A DNA stretch of 64,000 nucleotides from Halobacterium sp. CBA1132 (lineage in GTDB: Archaea; Halobacteriota; Halobacteria; Halobacteriales; Halobacteriaceae): NCBI RefSeq assembly GCF_001485535.1, contig NZ_BCMZ01000001.1:124001-188000 (forward strand). The letters run 5' to 3'. The notes below the pieces were generated by a model. It did no database searches and was not told the DNA's origin. It saw only the letters and a list, made by a program, of their open reading frames with translations. Shown here one piece after another: positions 8,700 to 17,676 of this stretch (within the stretch, counting starts at the first letter, position 1; each line of letters opens with the position of its first letter). Both the position numbers and the translations under genes were made by a program.

Positions 8700-9725
8700 A
8701 TGCGGCCCGCGGTGCTGGACAGCGCGCTCGCCGACGCGAGCGCTGACGCCTTCGTCGTCGTCGGCCCCGCCGACGACCCGCTCGTACGCGCCTTCAGCGG
8801 CGCCGCTCTCCCGTGCCGTGCGGCCGTCGTCTACGCCGGCCGCGTCGCCGTTGTCCCCGAGCGTCCGCTTCCCGACTACGTCACTGTCCGGGCCGACGTC
8901 TCTGTTCTCGACCCCGTAGCGACGCCCGCCGAGCGCCTCCCGGACCTCGTGGCCGACAGCGTGCTCGCTCCCCGCTCGCTCCCCCACGACGCCGCACTCT
9001 ACCTCGAAAACGCCGGCGTCGACGTGGCCTCCACGGACGCCCACCTGCGCGCGAGAGAACGGAAGACCGACGGCGAACTCGCCGCGCTCCGGGACGCGCA
9101 GGCCGCCGCCGAGGCCGGAGTGGCGGCGGCCGCGAAACTCCTCTCGGAGGCCGCTGACGACCCGCTCGCGGACGACGCGGGCGACGTGACTGCCGAGCGC
9201 GTGCGCCGCAGCGCGAACGCAGCGATGGCGCGGGCGGGCGCTGACCCCGAGACGGTCGTCGCGGCCGAGGGGTCGATTGGAGCCAGCGACCCCGTTCCGA
9301 TTCGCGTCACGCCCCGCGTTGACGACTACCACGGCTGTCTCGCGCGCACGTTCGTCGCGGACAGCGACGGCGGGTGGGAGCGCCGCGCGACGCTCGCCGG
9401 CGAGTACGCCGTCGACGCCGGCATCGACATCGTGGACATCGGGGAGACGACCGTCGCGGCGGCCGCGGAGGAAGTTACCGCAGAACTGGGGTCGTACGGG
9501 TTTCCGCCGACTGCGGGAACCGGCACAGTTCACGGCGTCGGCCTCGAACGCCGCGAGCGCCCCGAGAGCGAGGACGCAATCGAGGCGGGCGCGGTGCTGG
9601 CGGTTCGTGCAGAATTGGACGCCGAGAAGACGGTGTGGGTCGCGGACCTCGCGGTCGCCACCGAGGACGGCGTCGAGCGAGTCGGTGCCTTCCCGCGGTC
9701 GGTCGTCCCAAAGCCGGACTACTGA
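8700..9725 (+). CDS. M24-fold protein with degraded metal site
   Basis: A 341-residue pita-bread-fold (aminopeptidase P/creatinase) homologue that starts at the base after the helicase stop. The fold is recognisable from the N-terminal creatinase-like part and from GTGTVHGVGLERRERP, which keeps the His of the GHGxGL motif. Of the five M24 metal ligands only this His is evident: the DxxxxxxGYxxDxTR region reads RVTPRVDDYHGCLARTF, and the two Glu motifs read LAVRAEL and VWVADLAVATEDG. It is therefore probably not a classical dimetal peptidase. It could be a binding or pseudo-enzyme protein. Confidence 0.8.
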   Translation: MRPAVLDSALADASADAFVVVGPADDPLVRAFSGAALPCRAAVVYAGRVAVVPERPLPDYVTVRADVSVLDPVATPAERLPDLVADSVLAPRSLPHDAALYLENAGVDVASTDAHLRARERKTDGELAALRDAQAAAEAGVAAAAKLLSEAADDPLADDAGDVTAERVRRSANAAMARAGADPETVVAAEGSIGASDPVPIRVTPRVDDYHGCLARTFVADSDGGWERRATLAGEYAVDAGIDIVDIGETTVAAAAEEVTAELGSYGFPPTAGTGTVHGVGLERRERPESEDAIEAGAVLAVRAELDAEKTVWVADLAVATEDGVERVGAFPRSVVPKPDY

Positions 9726-9955
9726 TTTTCGTCGTCGGGGTCTTCGACGACCGCGTCCGTGGCTTTCTGTGCGGCGAGAATCGGAACGTCCGTCGGCATC
9801 GTCACGTACTGTTCGAAGGCGATGATGCCCGCGGCGAACCCGAGGAACACCCACCCGGTCGAGTCGCCCGCGAGCAGCGTTTCGACGCCGAACAGCGCGG
9901 CCGGCGCGGCGAACGCCACTGCCACAGCGAGCGTGATGGCGTCGAGGAGTTTCAC
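9719..9955 (-). CDS. Small membrane protein (DUF7533-like)
   Basis: A 78-residue protein with two predicted membrane segments (residues about 5-27, LDAITLAVAVAFAAPAALFG, and about 33-52, GWVFLGFAAGIIAFEQYVTM) and an acidic C-terminal tail ending DPDDENQ. It resembles, from memory, a haloarchaeal family of two-helix membrane proteins (DUF7533). The 3' end overlaps the end of the convergent M24-like gene by 7 bp. The function is unknown. Confidence 0.75.
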   Translation of the reverse strand: MKLLDAITLAVAVAFAAPAALFGVETLLAGDSTGWVFLGFAAGIIAFEQYVTMPTDVPILAAQKATDAVVEDPDDENQ

Positions 9956-10033
9956 AACTCCCCCTCGGCGCTCGCGTCACATAAGCCCGTCCGAAACCAC
10001 AGCGTTTTCGTTACGGATAACGAATCTGGTAGC

Positions 10034-10624
10034 GTGTTCACCGGCATCATCGAGGAGACCGGCACCGTCGAGCGCGTCGTCGACGAACCCGACGGCCGCC
10101 GCATCCGCATCGCGACGGGGGACCTGAGCGGCTTCCAGCACGGCGACAGCGTCAGCGTCGGCGGCGTCTGCCTCACTGTCGAGGAGTACGGAGATAATTG
10201 GTTCACCGCGTTCACCGCGACGGAGACGCTGGAAGCCACCACTCTCGACGAGGTCCGCGAGGGCGACGAAGTGAATCTCGAACGCGCGCTCCCTGCCGAG
10301 GGTCGCCTCGACGGCCACATCGTGCAGGGCCACGTCGACACCACCACCGAAGTCGTCGCCGTCGAGGAAGTCGGCGAGGACTGGACGTTCACGTTCGCGC
10401 TTCCGGACGGCCACGAGCAGTACGTCGCGCAGAAGGGCTCGATTACGCTCGACGGAATCAGCCTCACCGTCGCCGACGTCGACGACGAGAACGGGACGTT
10501 CTCGGTCGCGGTGGTGCCGACGACCTACGACCTCACGACGCTCTCCGAGCGGTCGCCCGGCGACCGCGTGAACGTCGAAGTCGACGTCGTCGCGAAGTAC
10601 GTCGAACGCCTCGATACCTACTAA
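10034..10624 (+). CDS. ribE: Riboflavin synthase alpha chain
   Basis: A 196-residue lumazine-binding protein that dismutates two 6,7-dimethyl-8-ribityllumazine molecules into riboflavin and a pyrimidine. The start is GTG at 10034, giving the hallmark MFTGIIEETGTVE; the longer frame upstream lacks similarity. Two homologous lumazine-binding halves are visible. The first has GDSVSVGGVCLTV and the second GSITLDGISLTV, joined by GRLDGHIVQGHVD. It overlaps the PrsW gene stop by 4 bp on the opposite strand. Box-A-like ttacggataacg lies about 20-25 bp upstream. Confidence 0.95.
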   Translation: MFTGIIEETGTVERVVDEPDGRRIRIATGDLSGFQHGDSVSVGGVCLTVEEYGDNWFTAFTATETLEATTLDEVREGDEVNLERALPAEGRLDGHIVQGHVDTTTEVVAVEEVGEDWTFTFALPDGHEQYVAQKGSITLDGISLTVADVDDENGTFSVAVVPTTYDLTTLSERSPGDRVNVEVDVVAKYVERLDTY

Positions 10625-11700
10625 CTACTGTCTTCGTCGTCGAGGCCGCTGACGAGGAAGTCCGCGTCTTCTCGCGTTCGCTCGCGTTCGCTCTCGTCGT
10701 AGCGGCCGGCGTCGGTTCGCTCGTAGGCCGCGCGGTACGCCACGAGTTTCCGGTAGAGCACGTAGAACAGCGTGCCGTCGTAGACGACGACGAACCCGAG
10801 GAACACCAGGCCTGGTGCGAGACCCAGCGTGTCCGTCACGATGCCGAGGTTCGTCACGACCGTGTTGTACGTCGCGTGGATGACCGCGGCGATGACGAGC
10901 CCCTTCACGATGATGGGGCCGGCGTCGTCGGGGTTGAACTTCGCGAGCCCGAGGTAGTAGCCCGCGAACGCCGAGTAGATGACGTGGCCGGGGCCCGCCA
11001 GCGTGCGCACGGCGGCGGTCTGGAGGCCGACATCGATGGCCGCGGTGGTGCCCGCGGCGCTGGCGGCCATCACCACCTCGCGGCCGATGTAGATGGCGTT
11101 CTCGATGGTCGCGAACCCGAGGCCGGCGACCGCGCCGTACACCGCGCCGTCGACCACCGCGTCGAAGCGGTCGCTGCGGAACGCGTACAGCCGAATCGCG
11201 AGCCACTTCACGGTCTCCTCGACCGGACCGACGATGAGGAAGTAGTACAGCGCGGGGGCCAGCACGGTCACCCACAGCGGCGCGTCCGCGGTCACCGACC
11301 CGAGGAACAGCCCCGAGAAGACGGTGTTCAGCACGGCCGCGAACCCCGCGAACAGGAACCCGAACGCGAACGTCACCACGACCAACTCCAGTGGCTCGCG
11401 TTTCGTGACGTCGGCCTTCCAGACGAACGCCGCCATCCCGAGCGCGGGCACCACCGACAGCAGCACGTACAGCGCGACGACCGGCCTGTCGACGAACACG
11501 AGGCCGAGCGCCGCCGCGAACTGCGCGAGAACGATGAGCACTGCGAGCGCGACGACGCTCGCACGCGCGCTCGTCACGATGCCGCCGTACAGCCACGACG
11601 AGAACCGGTCGAGCGTCGTGCGTGGCTCCCACGTCGCCACGTCGTAGAGGTCTTCGCCACCCTCGTTCGCGCGCTGGACTGGGTCCCGGTCAGTCGACAT
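10621..11700 (-). CDS. PrsW-family intramembrane metalloprotease
   Basis: A 359-residue polytopic membrane protein with a soluble acidic N terminus (MSTDRDPVQRANEGGEDLYD) and about eight hydrophobic segments. PrsW/CAAX-like motifs are present: GPVEETVKWLAIRLY (EExxK), then GFATIENAIYIG (ExxN), then GHVIYSAFAGYY and a late HATYNT. In bacteria PrsW cleaves anti-sigma factors; archaeal substrates are unknown. The ATG at 11700 was chosen because upstream codons lack similarity. The last few residues are acidic (GLDDEDSS). Convergent with ribE. Confidence 0.9.
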   Translation of the reverse strand: MSTDRDPVQRANEGGEDLYDVATWEPRTTLDRFSSWLYGGIVTSARASVVALAVLIVLAQFAAALGLVFVDRPVVALYVLLSVVPALGMAAFVWKADVTKREPLELVVVTFAFGFLFAGFAAVLNTVFSGLFLGSVTADAPLWVTVLAPALYYFLIVGPVEETVKWLAIRLYAFRSDRFDAVVDGAVYGAVAGLGFATIENAIYIGREVVMAASAAGTTAAIDVGLQTAAVRTLAGPGHVIYSAFAGYYLGLAKFNPDDAGPIIVKGLVIAAVIHATYNTVVTNLGIVTDTLGLAPGLVFLGFVVVYDGTLFYVLYRKLVAYRAAYERTDAGRYDESERERTREDADFLVSGLDDEDSS

Positions 11701-11819
11701 AGTGGCCTCCTTTCTCTGCCGCCCCCTTGAGTCTGTTCGCGGCGTCGCCGACCCTCCTTGTATGCTACTGACTACCTTAAGGGGCAGCCTTATCCGTGTT
11801 TCCGGGTTCCAGTGTGCGT

Positions 11820-11951
11820 ATGCCACACAGTCCCAGTCGAGGCCTGCTGTACTCCGCGCCGCCGACACCCGAGTCGAACCGACGAGACGACGCCGAAGCC
11901 GAGGAACCCGACGCGAGCGCCGAGCCGACGCCCGCCGCCGCCGACGACTGA
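11820..11951 (+). CDS. Possible small acidic protein, 43 aa
   Basis: An ORF too short for routine calling starts ATG CCA CAC AGT at 11820, encodes MPHSPSRGLLYSAPPTPESN and ends in an Asp/Glu/Ala/Pro-rich tail. A box A (ccttatccg, about 11789-11797) lies at leaderless distance. It lies in the 512-bp gap between the PrsW gene and the DUF gene at 12213. The acidic composition and promoter spacing support a real gene; no family was recognised. Confidence 0.45.
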   Translation: MPHSPSRGLLYSAPPTPESNRRDDAEAEEPDASAEPTPAAADD

Positions 11952-12020
11952 CGCCGCCTCGACTGCTACTGCGATTTCGACGGCCGGCAGCGACAGCGCC
12001 GACACTGCTGTCCTGGCGGA

Positions 12021-12128
12021 CGAAAGGGCGAGGGCGGCTCGCGTTCACTCGCTCGCTGCACGACCCCCTACCGCGAGCGCAGCGAGCGGTATGTCGTGCA
12101 GCGTGCGCGAGCCGCCCGAGGGCTTTCG
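12021..12128. repeat. Long nested inverted repeat (cruciform element)
   Basis: The outer arms are 12021-12043 and 12106-12128, pairing over ggctcgcg/cgcgagcc and gaaag/ctttc. A middle stem pairs cgctgcacgac (12054-12064) with gtcgtgcagcg (12092-12102). An inner hairpin at 12069-12091 has stem taccgc/gcggta around the loop gagcgcagcga. A related element with different stems but similar arms and loop lies at 38879-38985. The rest of the gap, up to the gene at 12213, shows nothing else I recognise. Confidence 0.8.
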
Positions 12129-12212
12129 AGACTGGCACGCCGATGGTCGTTCGCTCGGCAATTCGTTTTCCCGGGCGGCAACGCTGAAAACCCCGCACGC
12201 CGAAAGGCGAGT

Positions 12213-12605
12213 ATGCTCTTCGACCAGCGGACCCGGGCGGCGCTCCGGGACGCCGGACTCTCCCAGGACGACATCGCAGCCGTCGAGGACGACGTCGCCG
12301 CGCAGGCCCGCGAGGACGCCCGCAGCGTCGAGTCCTTCTTCGAGGGCCGCGCGGTCGTCTACTCGGACATGGACCTCACGCACTCGCGGTCGGACTACCC
12401 CGAACACGACCTCGACTACGTCGACCTGTTCACGCACAGCGAGGACGTGCGCGGGTTCGTGCGCTTCGAGACGTGGGGCGCGTACGTCGAGGGCGCGCGC
12501 GTCTTGGAGGAAGCAGACGGTGAGCCGACGGTCGTGGAACTGACCCTCGGGCCGACCGTCGACGCCCGCGTGCGGTTCGCCGGCGAACGGGGCCGCCTCG
12601 AATGA
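12213..12605 (+). CDS. Conserved haloarchaeal protein coupled to FAU-1
   Basis: A 130-residue soluble acidic protein starting MLFDQRTRAALRDAGLSQDD. The helical N terminus is followed by a core (AVVYSDMDLTHSRSDYPEHD) and a beta-rich C terminus. No catalytic motif is evident; it looks like an uncharacterised haloarchaeal family (possibly DUF7532, from memory). Its stop overlaps the ATG of the FAU-1 gene (ATGA), so the two are translationally coupled and probably function in the same RNA-related process. The ATG at 12213 follows a palindrome-rich gap. Confidence 0.8.
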   Translation: MLFDQRTRAALRDAGLSQDDIAAVEDDVAAQAREDARSVESFFEGRAVVYSDMDLTHSRSDYPEHDLDYVDLFTHSEDVRGFVRFETWGAYVEGARVLEEADGEPTVVELTLGPTVDARVRFAGERGRLE

Positions 12606-14026
12606 CTCGGGTTCGCGTCCGCGGCATCTACAGCACCGCGCTCACGCGCCGCCTGCTCGACGCGGGCTTCGACGTGGTGGACGCGTCGCCGCCGATTCGC
12701 GAGCGCTTCGACGCCGACTTCGAGGACGCCGCCTACGACGTCGACGTCTGGATGACGCCCGACCGGCAGGGCGTCGGCGTCTCCGGGAGTCAGGACGCCG
12801 CCAGCGACGTGCTCGCCGTCGTCAAGGACACCGGCATCGACACGTTCGTCTGGCCGGACCGCGCGGCCCGCGGCGCCATCTTCAACGGCGTCGTCGAGCG
12901 CACCGTCCGCGGCGGCGCCGTGGTCGCACTCGCGGACGACCACGAGGGATACCTGCCGTTCGACGCGGCCGACCAGCACGTCGAAGAGGGCGACCACGTC
13001 CGCGTGCAGGTCCACGACCCGAACCCGTGGTGGCTCGACGACCGCTCGGTCGTCGGCACGGACGTGCGCGCCATCGGCGGGCTCGCGAGCCTCGAACGCG
13101 GTGTGGACGCGCTCGTCGCCGGGACGCCGGACGGCTCCCGGAACCACGAACTCGCGCGCACCACGGAACTGCTCTCCGCCGACGTTCCCGACAAGTGGGG
13201 CGTCCAGTGGCACTACGCCGCGGACGGCGCGAGCATGGACGCGCTCGGGGACGCCCTCGACGACACCGTCTCACTGGCGAATCGGCTGGCGGACGCGCTC
13301 GCGGACGCGCCCGCACCCGGCGACACCGCACCCCACCGCGTCGCCGCGCCCGAGCGCACCGTTTGGACGTGGTTCGGTCGCGACTCGCGGTTCGCGCTCG
13401 ACGCCGCACGCCGCGAAGTCACGGAGACGATGGACGGCCACCACCGCGTCAAGGCCGGCAGCGAGGCCGCCAGCGGCGCCGTCGACTTCGCGGAGGCGCT
13501 CGGCGCGAGCACGGACGGCTTCCCGTTCGGCGCGGTCACTGACCAGTTCGGGCCGACCGAGGGCGACCTCGTCGCTATCGAGCACGGCAAGCCCGACGGC
13601 CGCCTCATCACCATCGGACGCGGCGAGGTCACGGACCGGGACCGCGACGCCGGCCGCGTCACTGTCCGCCGGGAGATGACCGCGGGCGGCGTCTACGACG
13701 AACTCGACGTCCCCCGCGAGGACGGCGACGTCGCCACGACGCGATTCACGGAAGGAAACTGGTGGTACCCGACCGTCTACGAGAGCGAGGACGGCGACGT
13801 CAAAGGCACGTATCTGAACGTCTCCACGCCCGTCGAGGTGTTCCCGGACGCGGTCCGGTACGTCGACCTCCACGTCGACGTCGTGAAACACGCCGACGGC
13901 ACGGTCGAAGTCGTCGACGAGGACGAACTCCGGGAGTGCGTGGACGCGGGGCTGGTCGGCGAAGACCTCTCGGAGAAAGCGCTCTCGGTCGCCGAACGCG
14001 TGCGCGCTGCGGTCAGCGACGACTAG
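12602..14026 (+). CDS. FAU-1-type RNA-binding protein / probable ribonuclease
   Basis: A 474-residue homologue of archaeal FAU-1, an AU-rich RNA-binding protein related to RNase E/G. The N-terminal half includes an S1-like strand region (FNGVVERTVRGGAVVALADD, EGDHVRVQVHDP). The C-terminal third is a DUF402-type domain (TVWTWFGRDSRFALDA through KGTYLNVSTPVEVFPDAVRYVDLHVD). It probably binds or processes rRNA precursors or AU-rich RNA. It overlaps the upstream gene by 4 bp (ATGA) and its stop overlaps that of the convergent NifU-type gene. Confidence 0.9.
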   Translation: MTRVRVRGIYSTALTRRLLDAGFDVVDASPPIRERFDADFEDAAYDVDVWMTPDRQGVGVSGSQDAASDVLAVVKDTGIDTFVWPDRAARGAIFNGVVERTVRGGAVVALADDHEGYLPFDAADQHVEEGDHVRVQVHDPNPWWLDDRSVVGTDVRAIGGLASLERGVDALVAGTPDGSRNHELARTTELLSADVPDKWGVQWHYAADGASMDALGDALDDTVSLANRLADALADAPAPGDTAPHRVAAPERTVWTWFGRDSRFALDAARREVTETMDGHHRVKAGSEAASGAVDFAEALGASTDGFPFGAVTDQFGPTEGDLVAIEHGKPDGRLITIGRGEVTDRDRDAGRVTVRREMTAGGVYDELDVPREDGDVATTRFTEGNWWYPTVYESEDGDVKGTYLNVSTPVEVFPDAVRYVDLHVDVVKHADGTVEVVDEDELRECVDAGLVGEDLSEKALSVAERVRAAVSDD

Positions 14027-14394
14027 AAGTGGGAGTCGGAGTCCGGGCTGCCTTCACCGCGGCCGCCGCGGCCGCCCTCGTTGCGGTCGACGCCCATGTA
14101 GCTCTCGGGCTGGTCGCCGCCCCAGCCGCCGCCGTCGCCGTCCGTGAACCGGACGACCACGTCGTCGATTTCGTCGAACTCGTCGGCGAGGTCCATCTTG
14201 ATGCGCTGGGCCGTACGGGGGCTGATGCCGCAGCCCGAACACGCGCCCCCGAGTTCGACGACGACCTCGCCGTCGGCGGGGTCGGCTTTCCGGACGGCGC
14301 TGGTGCCGCCGTGGCTCCGAATGATGGGCATCTGGGCGGTGAGCCACGTCTCGACGCGCTCGTGGAAGCTCCCCGCTCCCGCTGTCTCGCTCAT
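14023..14394 (-). CDS. NifU-type Fe-S scaffold domain protein
   Basis: A 123-residue protein corresponding to the NifU C-terminal domain. The cluster-binding motif is CSGCGISPRTA, a CxxC pair following VVVELGGA. A basic start (HERVETWLTAQMPIIRSHGG) matches the family. A Gly/Asp/Ser-rich C-terminal tail after GDGGGWGGDQPESYMG is typical of haloarchaeal extension. It is expected to carry or transfer a [4Fe-4S] cluster. The ATG at 14394 was chosen because upstream codons lack similarity. Convergent with the FAU-1 gene. Confidence 0.9.
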   Translation of the reverse strand: MSETAGAGSFHERVETWLTAQMPIIRSHGGTSAVRKADPADGEVVVELGGACSGCGISPRTAQRIKMDLADEFDEIDDVVVRFTDGDGGGWGGDQPESYMGVDRNEGGRGGRGEGSPDSDSHF

Positions 14395-14525
14395 AGTCGG
14401 GTCTTCGGGCTCCACGAGTGATGTACTTTCGGTTGGGACACTAGGCAACGTTCGTGTTGAACCCGTCCGTTTCGACTGGAACCACGGGAATTTTCGTCGT
14501 CGCCTCTCGTCTCGAAACGCCTGCG

Positions 14526-15953
14526 TCAGGCGTCGCTGTCCCGCTGCCACGCGGCGAGTGCGGCGGCCGAGACGCCCGCGAGCGCGGCGAGCGCGCCAAA
14601 CCCGGGGACGCCACCTCCGGACTCGTCGGTCGTCGTGGTCTCGGTCGCCGTCGGCGCCGTCGTCGTCGCCGTGGTCGTCTCGGTCGCCGTCTCCGTGCTC
14701 GTCGCAACTGTCGTCGTCTCCAGCGTCGGCGGGTCGGGCTGCTCGCCCGCGCGGTTCGGGAACGTGTAGACGCCCGCCGGATACCCGTCTCCGCCCATGC
14801 TGCTCGCGACGAACGCCTCGTCGGTCGCGTACTGCGCGGTCCAGAACCGCGCCTCCTCGGGCCGGCGCCACCACGCAATCTCCTCCGGATTCGCGGGGTC
14901 GCTGACGTCGTGAATCTTCACGCCGCCCTGATACCACGACGTGTACAGTCGGTCGCCGTGGAACTCGAAGTTGTGACTGGTCGTCCACGTCCCGTACCGG
15001 GTGCCGTCGGGCGTCGGCGGCGGCGCGATGAACGACAACTTCTCGGGGTTCTGCGGGTCTGCGATGTCCCAGAGGTCGATGCCGCCCTGCCCCGGGTCGG
15101 CGTCGTCGGTGTCGACGTCCCACGCCTCCGCACCCGTCGCGAGCACGGACGCGCCCTCGTTCACCGCGACGTAGTGGGCGTTCCCCGGGACCGAGAGACT
15201 CTCTGCGCGCGCCTCGCCCGAGGGGACGTTCTGTAACTCCTCGACATCGTAGTGTCCGAAGTGATTGACGTACTCGGGGTCGGCGGGGTCGCTGACATCC
15301 ACCAGCCACGTGCCCGCGTCCCAGTACGCGATGTACAGCGTGTCGTCGTGGACGTAGAGGTCGTGGCACGTCCGCAGCCCTGCGCGAACGTCCCGCCAGC
15401 GCTCGTCGTGGTCGACGTTCGACCACCGCCCGACCTCCTCGGTGGTGTCCCCGGAGACGTCGACGAAGACGGCGGGGTTCTTCGCCCAGTCGTTGGCCGT
15501 CAGGTACGCCACGCCGTCCTGCAGGTAGGCGTTGTGAATCGGGAACGATGTCTCGTGGAACGCCGTCTGCCGGGGGTTGGCGGGGTCGTTGACGTCGAAG
15601 ACGACGACGCCCCGTAGGTCCCCTCGGTTCGCCGGACCGACCGCAATCAGGGTGTCGCCGTCGACTTTCACGTCGTAGACCTCCCCCATCGGGCCGTCCT
15701 CGCGGTCGTCCAGCAGCGGTGCTACGCCCGCGAGCTGTTCGGGGTTCGACGGGTCCGAGATGTCAACGGTCGCGATACCGTCGGTCGTCGCCACGTACGC
15801 CGTCTCACCGGCGTCGCCGACGACGACTTCCTTCGTTCCGTCGAGGTCGAGGACGCCCAGCGGCTCGAACGACTGCTGGGCGCTGACTGTCGCGCTCGCG
15901 AACGGGAGGGCGGCCGCAGCGGCACTCGCACGGAGCACGTCTCGTCGTCGCAT
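14526..15953 (-). CDS. Tat-exported LVIVD-repeat surface protein with PGF-CTERM tail
   Basis: A 475-residue secreted protein. The N terminus has a twin-arginine signal (MRRRDVLRASAAAAALPF). The body holds LVIVD beta-propeller repeats, each ending in lines such as VDISDPSNPEQL, FDVNDPANPRQT, VDVSDPADPEYV and HDVSDPANPEEI. A Thr-rich glycosylation-type linker follows. The C terminus is a PGF-CTERM signal: PGFG at VPGFGALAALAG, a hydrophobic helix, then WQRDSDA. Archaeosortase A recognises such tails, and an artA gene lies at 36951 in this window. The ligand or function of the propeller is unknown. Confidence 0.9.
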   Translation of the reverse strand: MRRRDVLRASAAAAALPFASATVSAQQSFEPLGVLDLDGTKEVVVGDAGETAYVATTDGIATVDISDPSNPEQLAGVAPLLDDREDGPMGEVYDVKVDGDTLIAVGPANRGDLRGVVVFDVNDPANPRQTAFHETSFPIHNAYLQDGVAYLTANDWAKNPAVFVDVSGDTTEEVGRWSNVDHDERWRDVRAGLRTCHDLYVHDDTLYIAYWDAGTWLVDVSDPADPEYVNHFGHYDVEELQNVPSGEARAESLSVPGNAHYVAVNEGASVLATGAEAWDVDTDDADPGQGGIDLWDIADPQNPEKLSFIAPPPTPDGTRYGTWTTSHNFEFHGDRLYTSWYQGGVKIHDVSDPANPEEIAWWRRPEEARFWTAQYATDEAFVASSMGGDGYPAGVYTFPNRAGEQPDPPTLETTTVATSTETATETTTATTTAPTATETTTTDESGGGVPGFGALAALAGVSAAALAAWQRDSDA

Positions 15954-16037
15954 ACGCTCCCTCCGGCGGTTGCGTGGAAAAGTCCTGCGGGGATTCGCTC
16001 GGGCTGAGTTATCGGAAGTCGAACGAAGAGTGTCTCG

Positions 16038-17006
16038 TTACGCCGTCCGCTCGCCGGTGCCGCCGGTGATGGCGGAGGCGACGGCGCCGTGGAGCACGAC
16101 GTCGTCGCCCAGCGAGGTCAGCCGAATCTCGGGGACGTTGTTGAACACGCCGTCGTCGAGGTACTCGCGGATGGGGTCGAGTACTTTGTCGGGGTTATTG
16201 AGCGCCACTGCCCCGCCGACGTACACCACGAGGGGCGCGTACGACTGCACGAGGTTCGTGACGCCCATCGCGTTCCAGAACCCGACTTGGTCGACGACGT
16301 GGCTGGCGAACTCGTCGGTGCCCGCGTGCTCGAAGACGTGCTTCGCGGAGAAGTCGGCGTCGTCCAGCGGGAGCGCGGTTTCGACGCCGCCGTCCTCCTC
16401 GGCGAGCATGCGGGCGTACTCGGGGATGTTGTTCCCCGAGCAGTACGCCTCCCAGTGGCCGTCGCGGCCGCAGCCACACGTCCGCCGGCCCTGCGGGTCG
16501 ACGAGCATGTGCCCGAGTTCCCCGGCGTTGCCGTCCCAGCCCTCCAGGACGTTGCCGTCGACGGCGACGCCCGCGCCGATGCCCGAGGAGATGGTGACGT
16601 ACGCCATGTCGTCGGGGTTGCTGTCGGCGTGGAAGCGCTCGCCGATGACGCCCGCGACGGTGTCGTTGTGGAGGTAGACGCGCTCGGAGTCGATGAGGTT
16701 CGAAATCGGGCCGACCAGCGGGACCGTCCCCACCGAGTCCGGGAGGTTCGCGGGGCCGTCGATGGTGCCGTCTGCGAGGTCGAGTGGGCCGATGCTGCCG
16801 ACGCCGGCGGCCCGCACCGCCGCGGGGTCGACGCCGGCGTCCTCGCAGGCCGCGCGCACGGCGTCGAGGACGGCTTCGGTGACGTGAATCCCCGTCGGCC
16901 CGCGGGGCGTCGGCCGCTTGTCAGTGGCGAGGACAGTCGCGTCGTCGTTCGCGACGGCGGCGCGCAGGTTCGTCGCGCCGAGGTCAACGCCGACGTAGTA
17001 CGGCAT
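16038..17006 (-). CDS. ROK-family sugar kinase (glucokinase-like)
   Basis: A 322-residue ROK protein. The phosphate-binding loop is GVDLGATNLRAA near residues 6-17. The ROK signature region includes GNAGELGHMLVDPQGRR followed by the zinc-site segment CGCGRDGHWEAYCSG. In many bacterial ROK proteins the third zinc ligand is Cys in GxxGC; here it is His, a form I associate with archaeal members. Probable role: phosphorylation of glucose or a related hexose. It has no DNA-binding domain, so it is a kinase and not a NagC-type repressor. Monocistronic. Confidence 0.88.
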   Translation of the reverse strand: MPYYVGVDLGATNLRAAVANDDATVLATDKRPTPRGPTGIHVTEAVLDAVRAACEDAGVDPAAVRAAGVGSIGPLDLADGTIDGPANLPDSVGTVPLVGPISNLIDSERVYLHNDTVAGVIGERFHADSNPDDMAYVTISSGIGAGVAVDGNVLEGWDGNAGELGHMLVDPQGRRTCGCGRDGHWEAYCSGNNIPEYARMLAEEDGGVETALPLDDADFSAKHVFEHAGTDEFASHVVDQVGFWNAMGVTNLVQSYAPLVVYVGGAVALNNPDKVLDPIREYLDDGVFNNVPEIRLTSLGDDVVLHGAVASAITGGTGERTA

Positions 17007-17063
17007 CTACATCCAGTGGGGGAGCCCTGGCACTTAACTACACAGTTTTCACTCGGAGCCGCG

Positions 17064-17675
17064 TTAGTTCGTCGCTCCGGGCGCGGGCCGCGTCGCCGTC
17101 CAGACGGTCGCCGGCCCGCGAATCCGACACACCGGCGCGGCGTCCTCGACGGCGCCGACGCGCTCGACTGAGACTGCCGCATCAACGTCGAACGCGACGA
17201 CGTTCGCGGCCGCGACGACGCGCTCCTCGCCCTCCGAAACGCGAACGCGCTCGACTCGCCCGCGGCCCGACAGATACGCGGTGCCGCTACCGGCGACCGT
17301 CGTGAGGAAGAGGCCGCTGCCGCGAGCGGGCGCGTCCCCGACGCGGTCGGCGCCCACGCTGGTGTTGTCGGTCGCCGCGACGAACGACTCTCGCGTCGCC
17401 GCCACGCCGTCGCTGTCGAGGTCCGCGGCGACGACGCAGCCATGGTGCGACGGCGCGAACCGCACGGTCGTCTCCGCGTTGGCGGTCACGCGAACCGGCG
17501 TGCGCTTGCGCTCTCGCGCGTTCGCCACCGACCGGAGCACGCCCTCGCGAGCGCGCTCCACGCGAAGGTCGCCGACGTAGTCCACGAGCGTGCCCGACGC
17601 CGCGAGCACGGACTCCCCGGCGTCCAGCGTCACGACGAGCAGGCCGTCGGCGCCGTCCTCGACGGTCGCGTCCAT
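17064..17675 (-). CDS. AIM24-family protein
   Basis: A 203-residue all-beta protein of the AIM24 (former DUF124) family. Features include the glycine-rich strands SGLFLTTVAGSGTAYLSGRG and VVAAANVVAFDVD, which are characteristic of the family, and a tail RIRGPATVWTATRPAPG. The molecular function in archaea is unknown; the yeast relative is mitochondrial. No signal peptide is visible. Its ATG lies 1 bp from the stop of the universal stress gene on the same strand, so they are probably co-transcribed, with the stress gene first. Confidence 0.85.
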   Translation of the reverse strand: MDATVEDGADGLLVVTLDAGESVLAASGTLVDYVGDLRVERAREGVLRSVANARERKRTPVRVTANAETTVRFAPSHHGCVVAADLDSDGVAATRESFVAATDNTSVGADRVGDAPARGSGLFLTTVAGSGTAYLSGRGRVERVRVSEGEERVVAAANVVAFDVDAAVSVERVGAVEDAAPVCRIRGPATVWTATRPAPGATN

Positions 17676-17676
17676 C

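Noticed and set aside
6867-9980. Very long minus-strand open frame opposite the helicase and M24-like genes
   Set aside because: High GC keeps the antisense frame open; it has no domain motifs, while the plus strand has clear helicase motifs.
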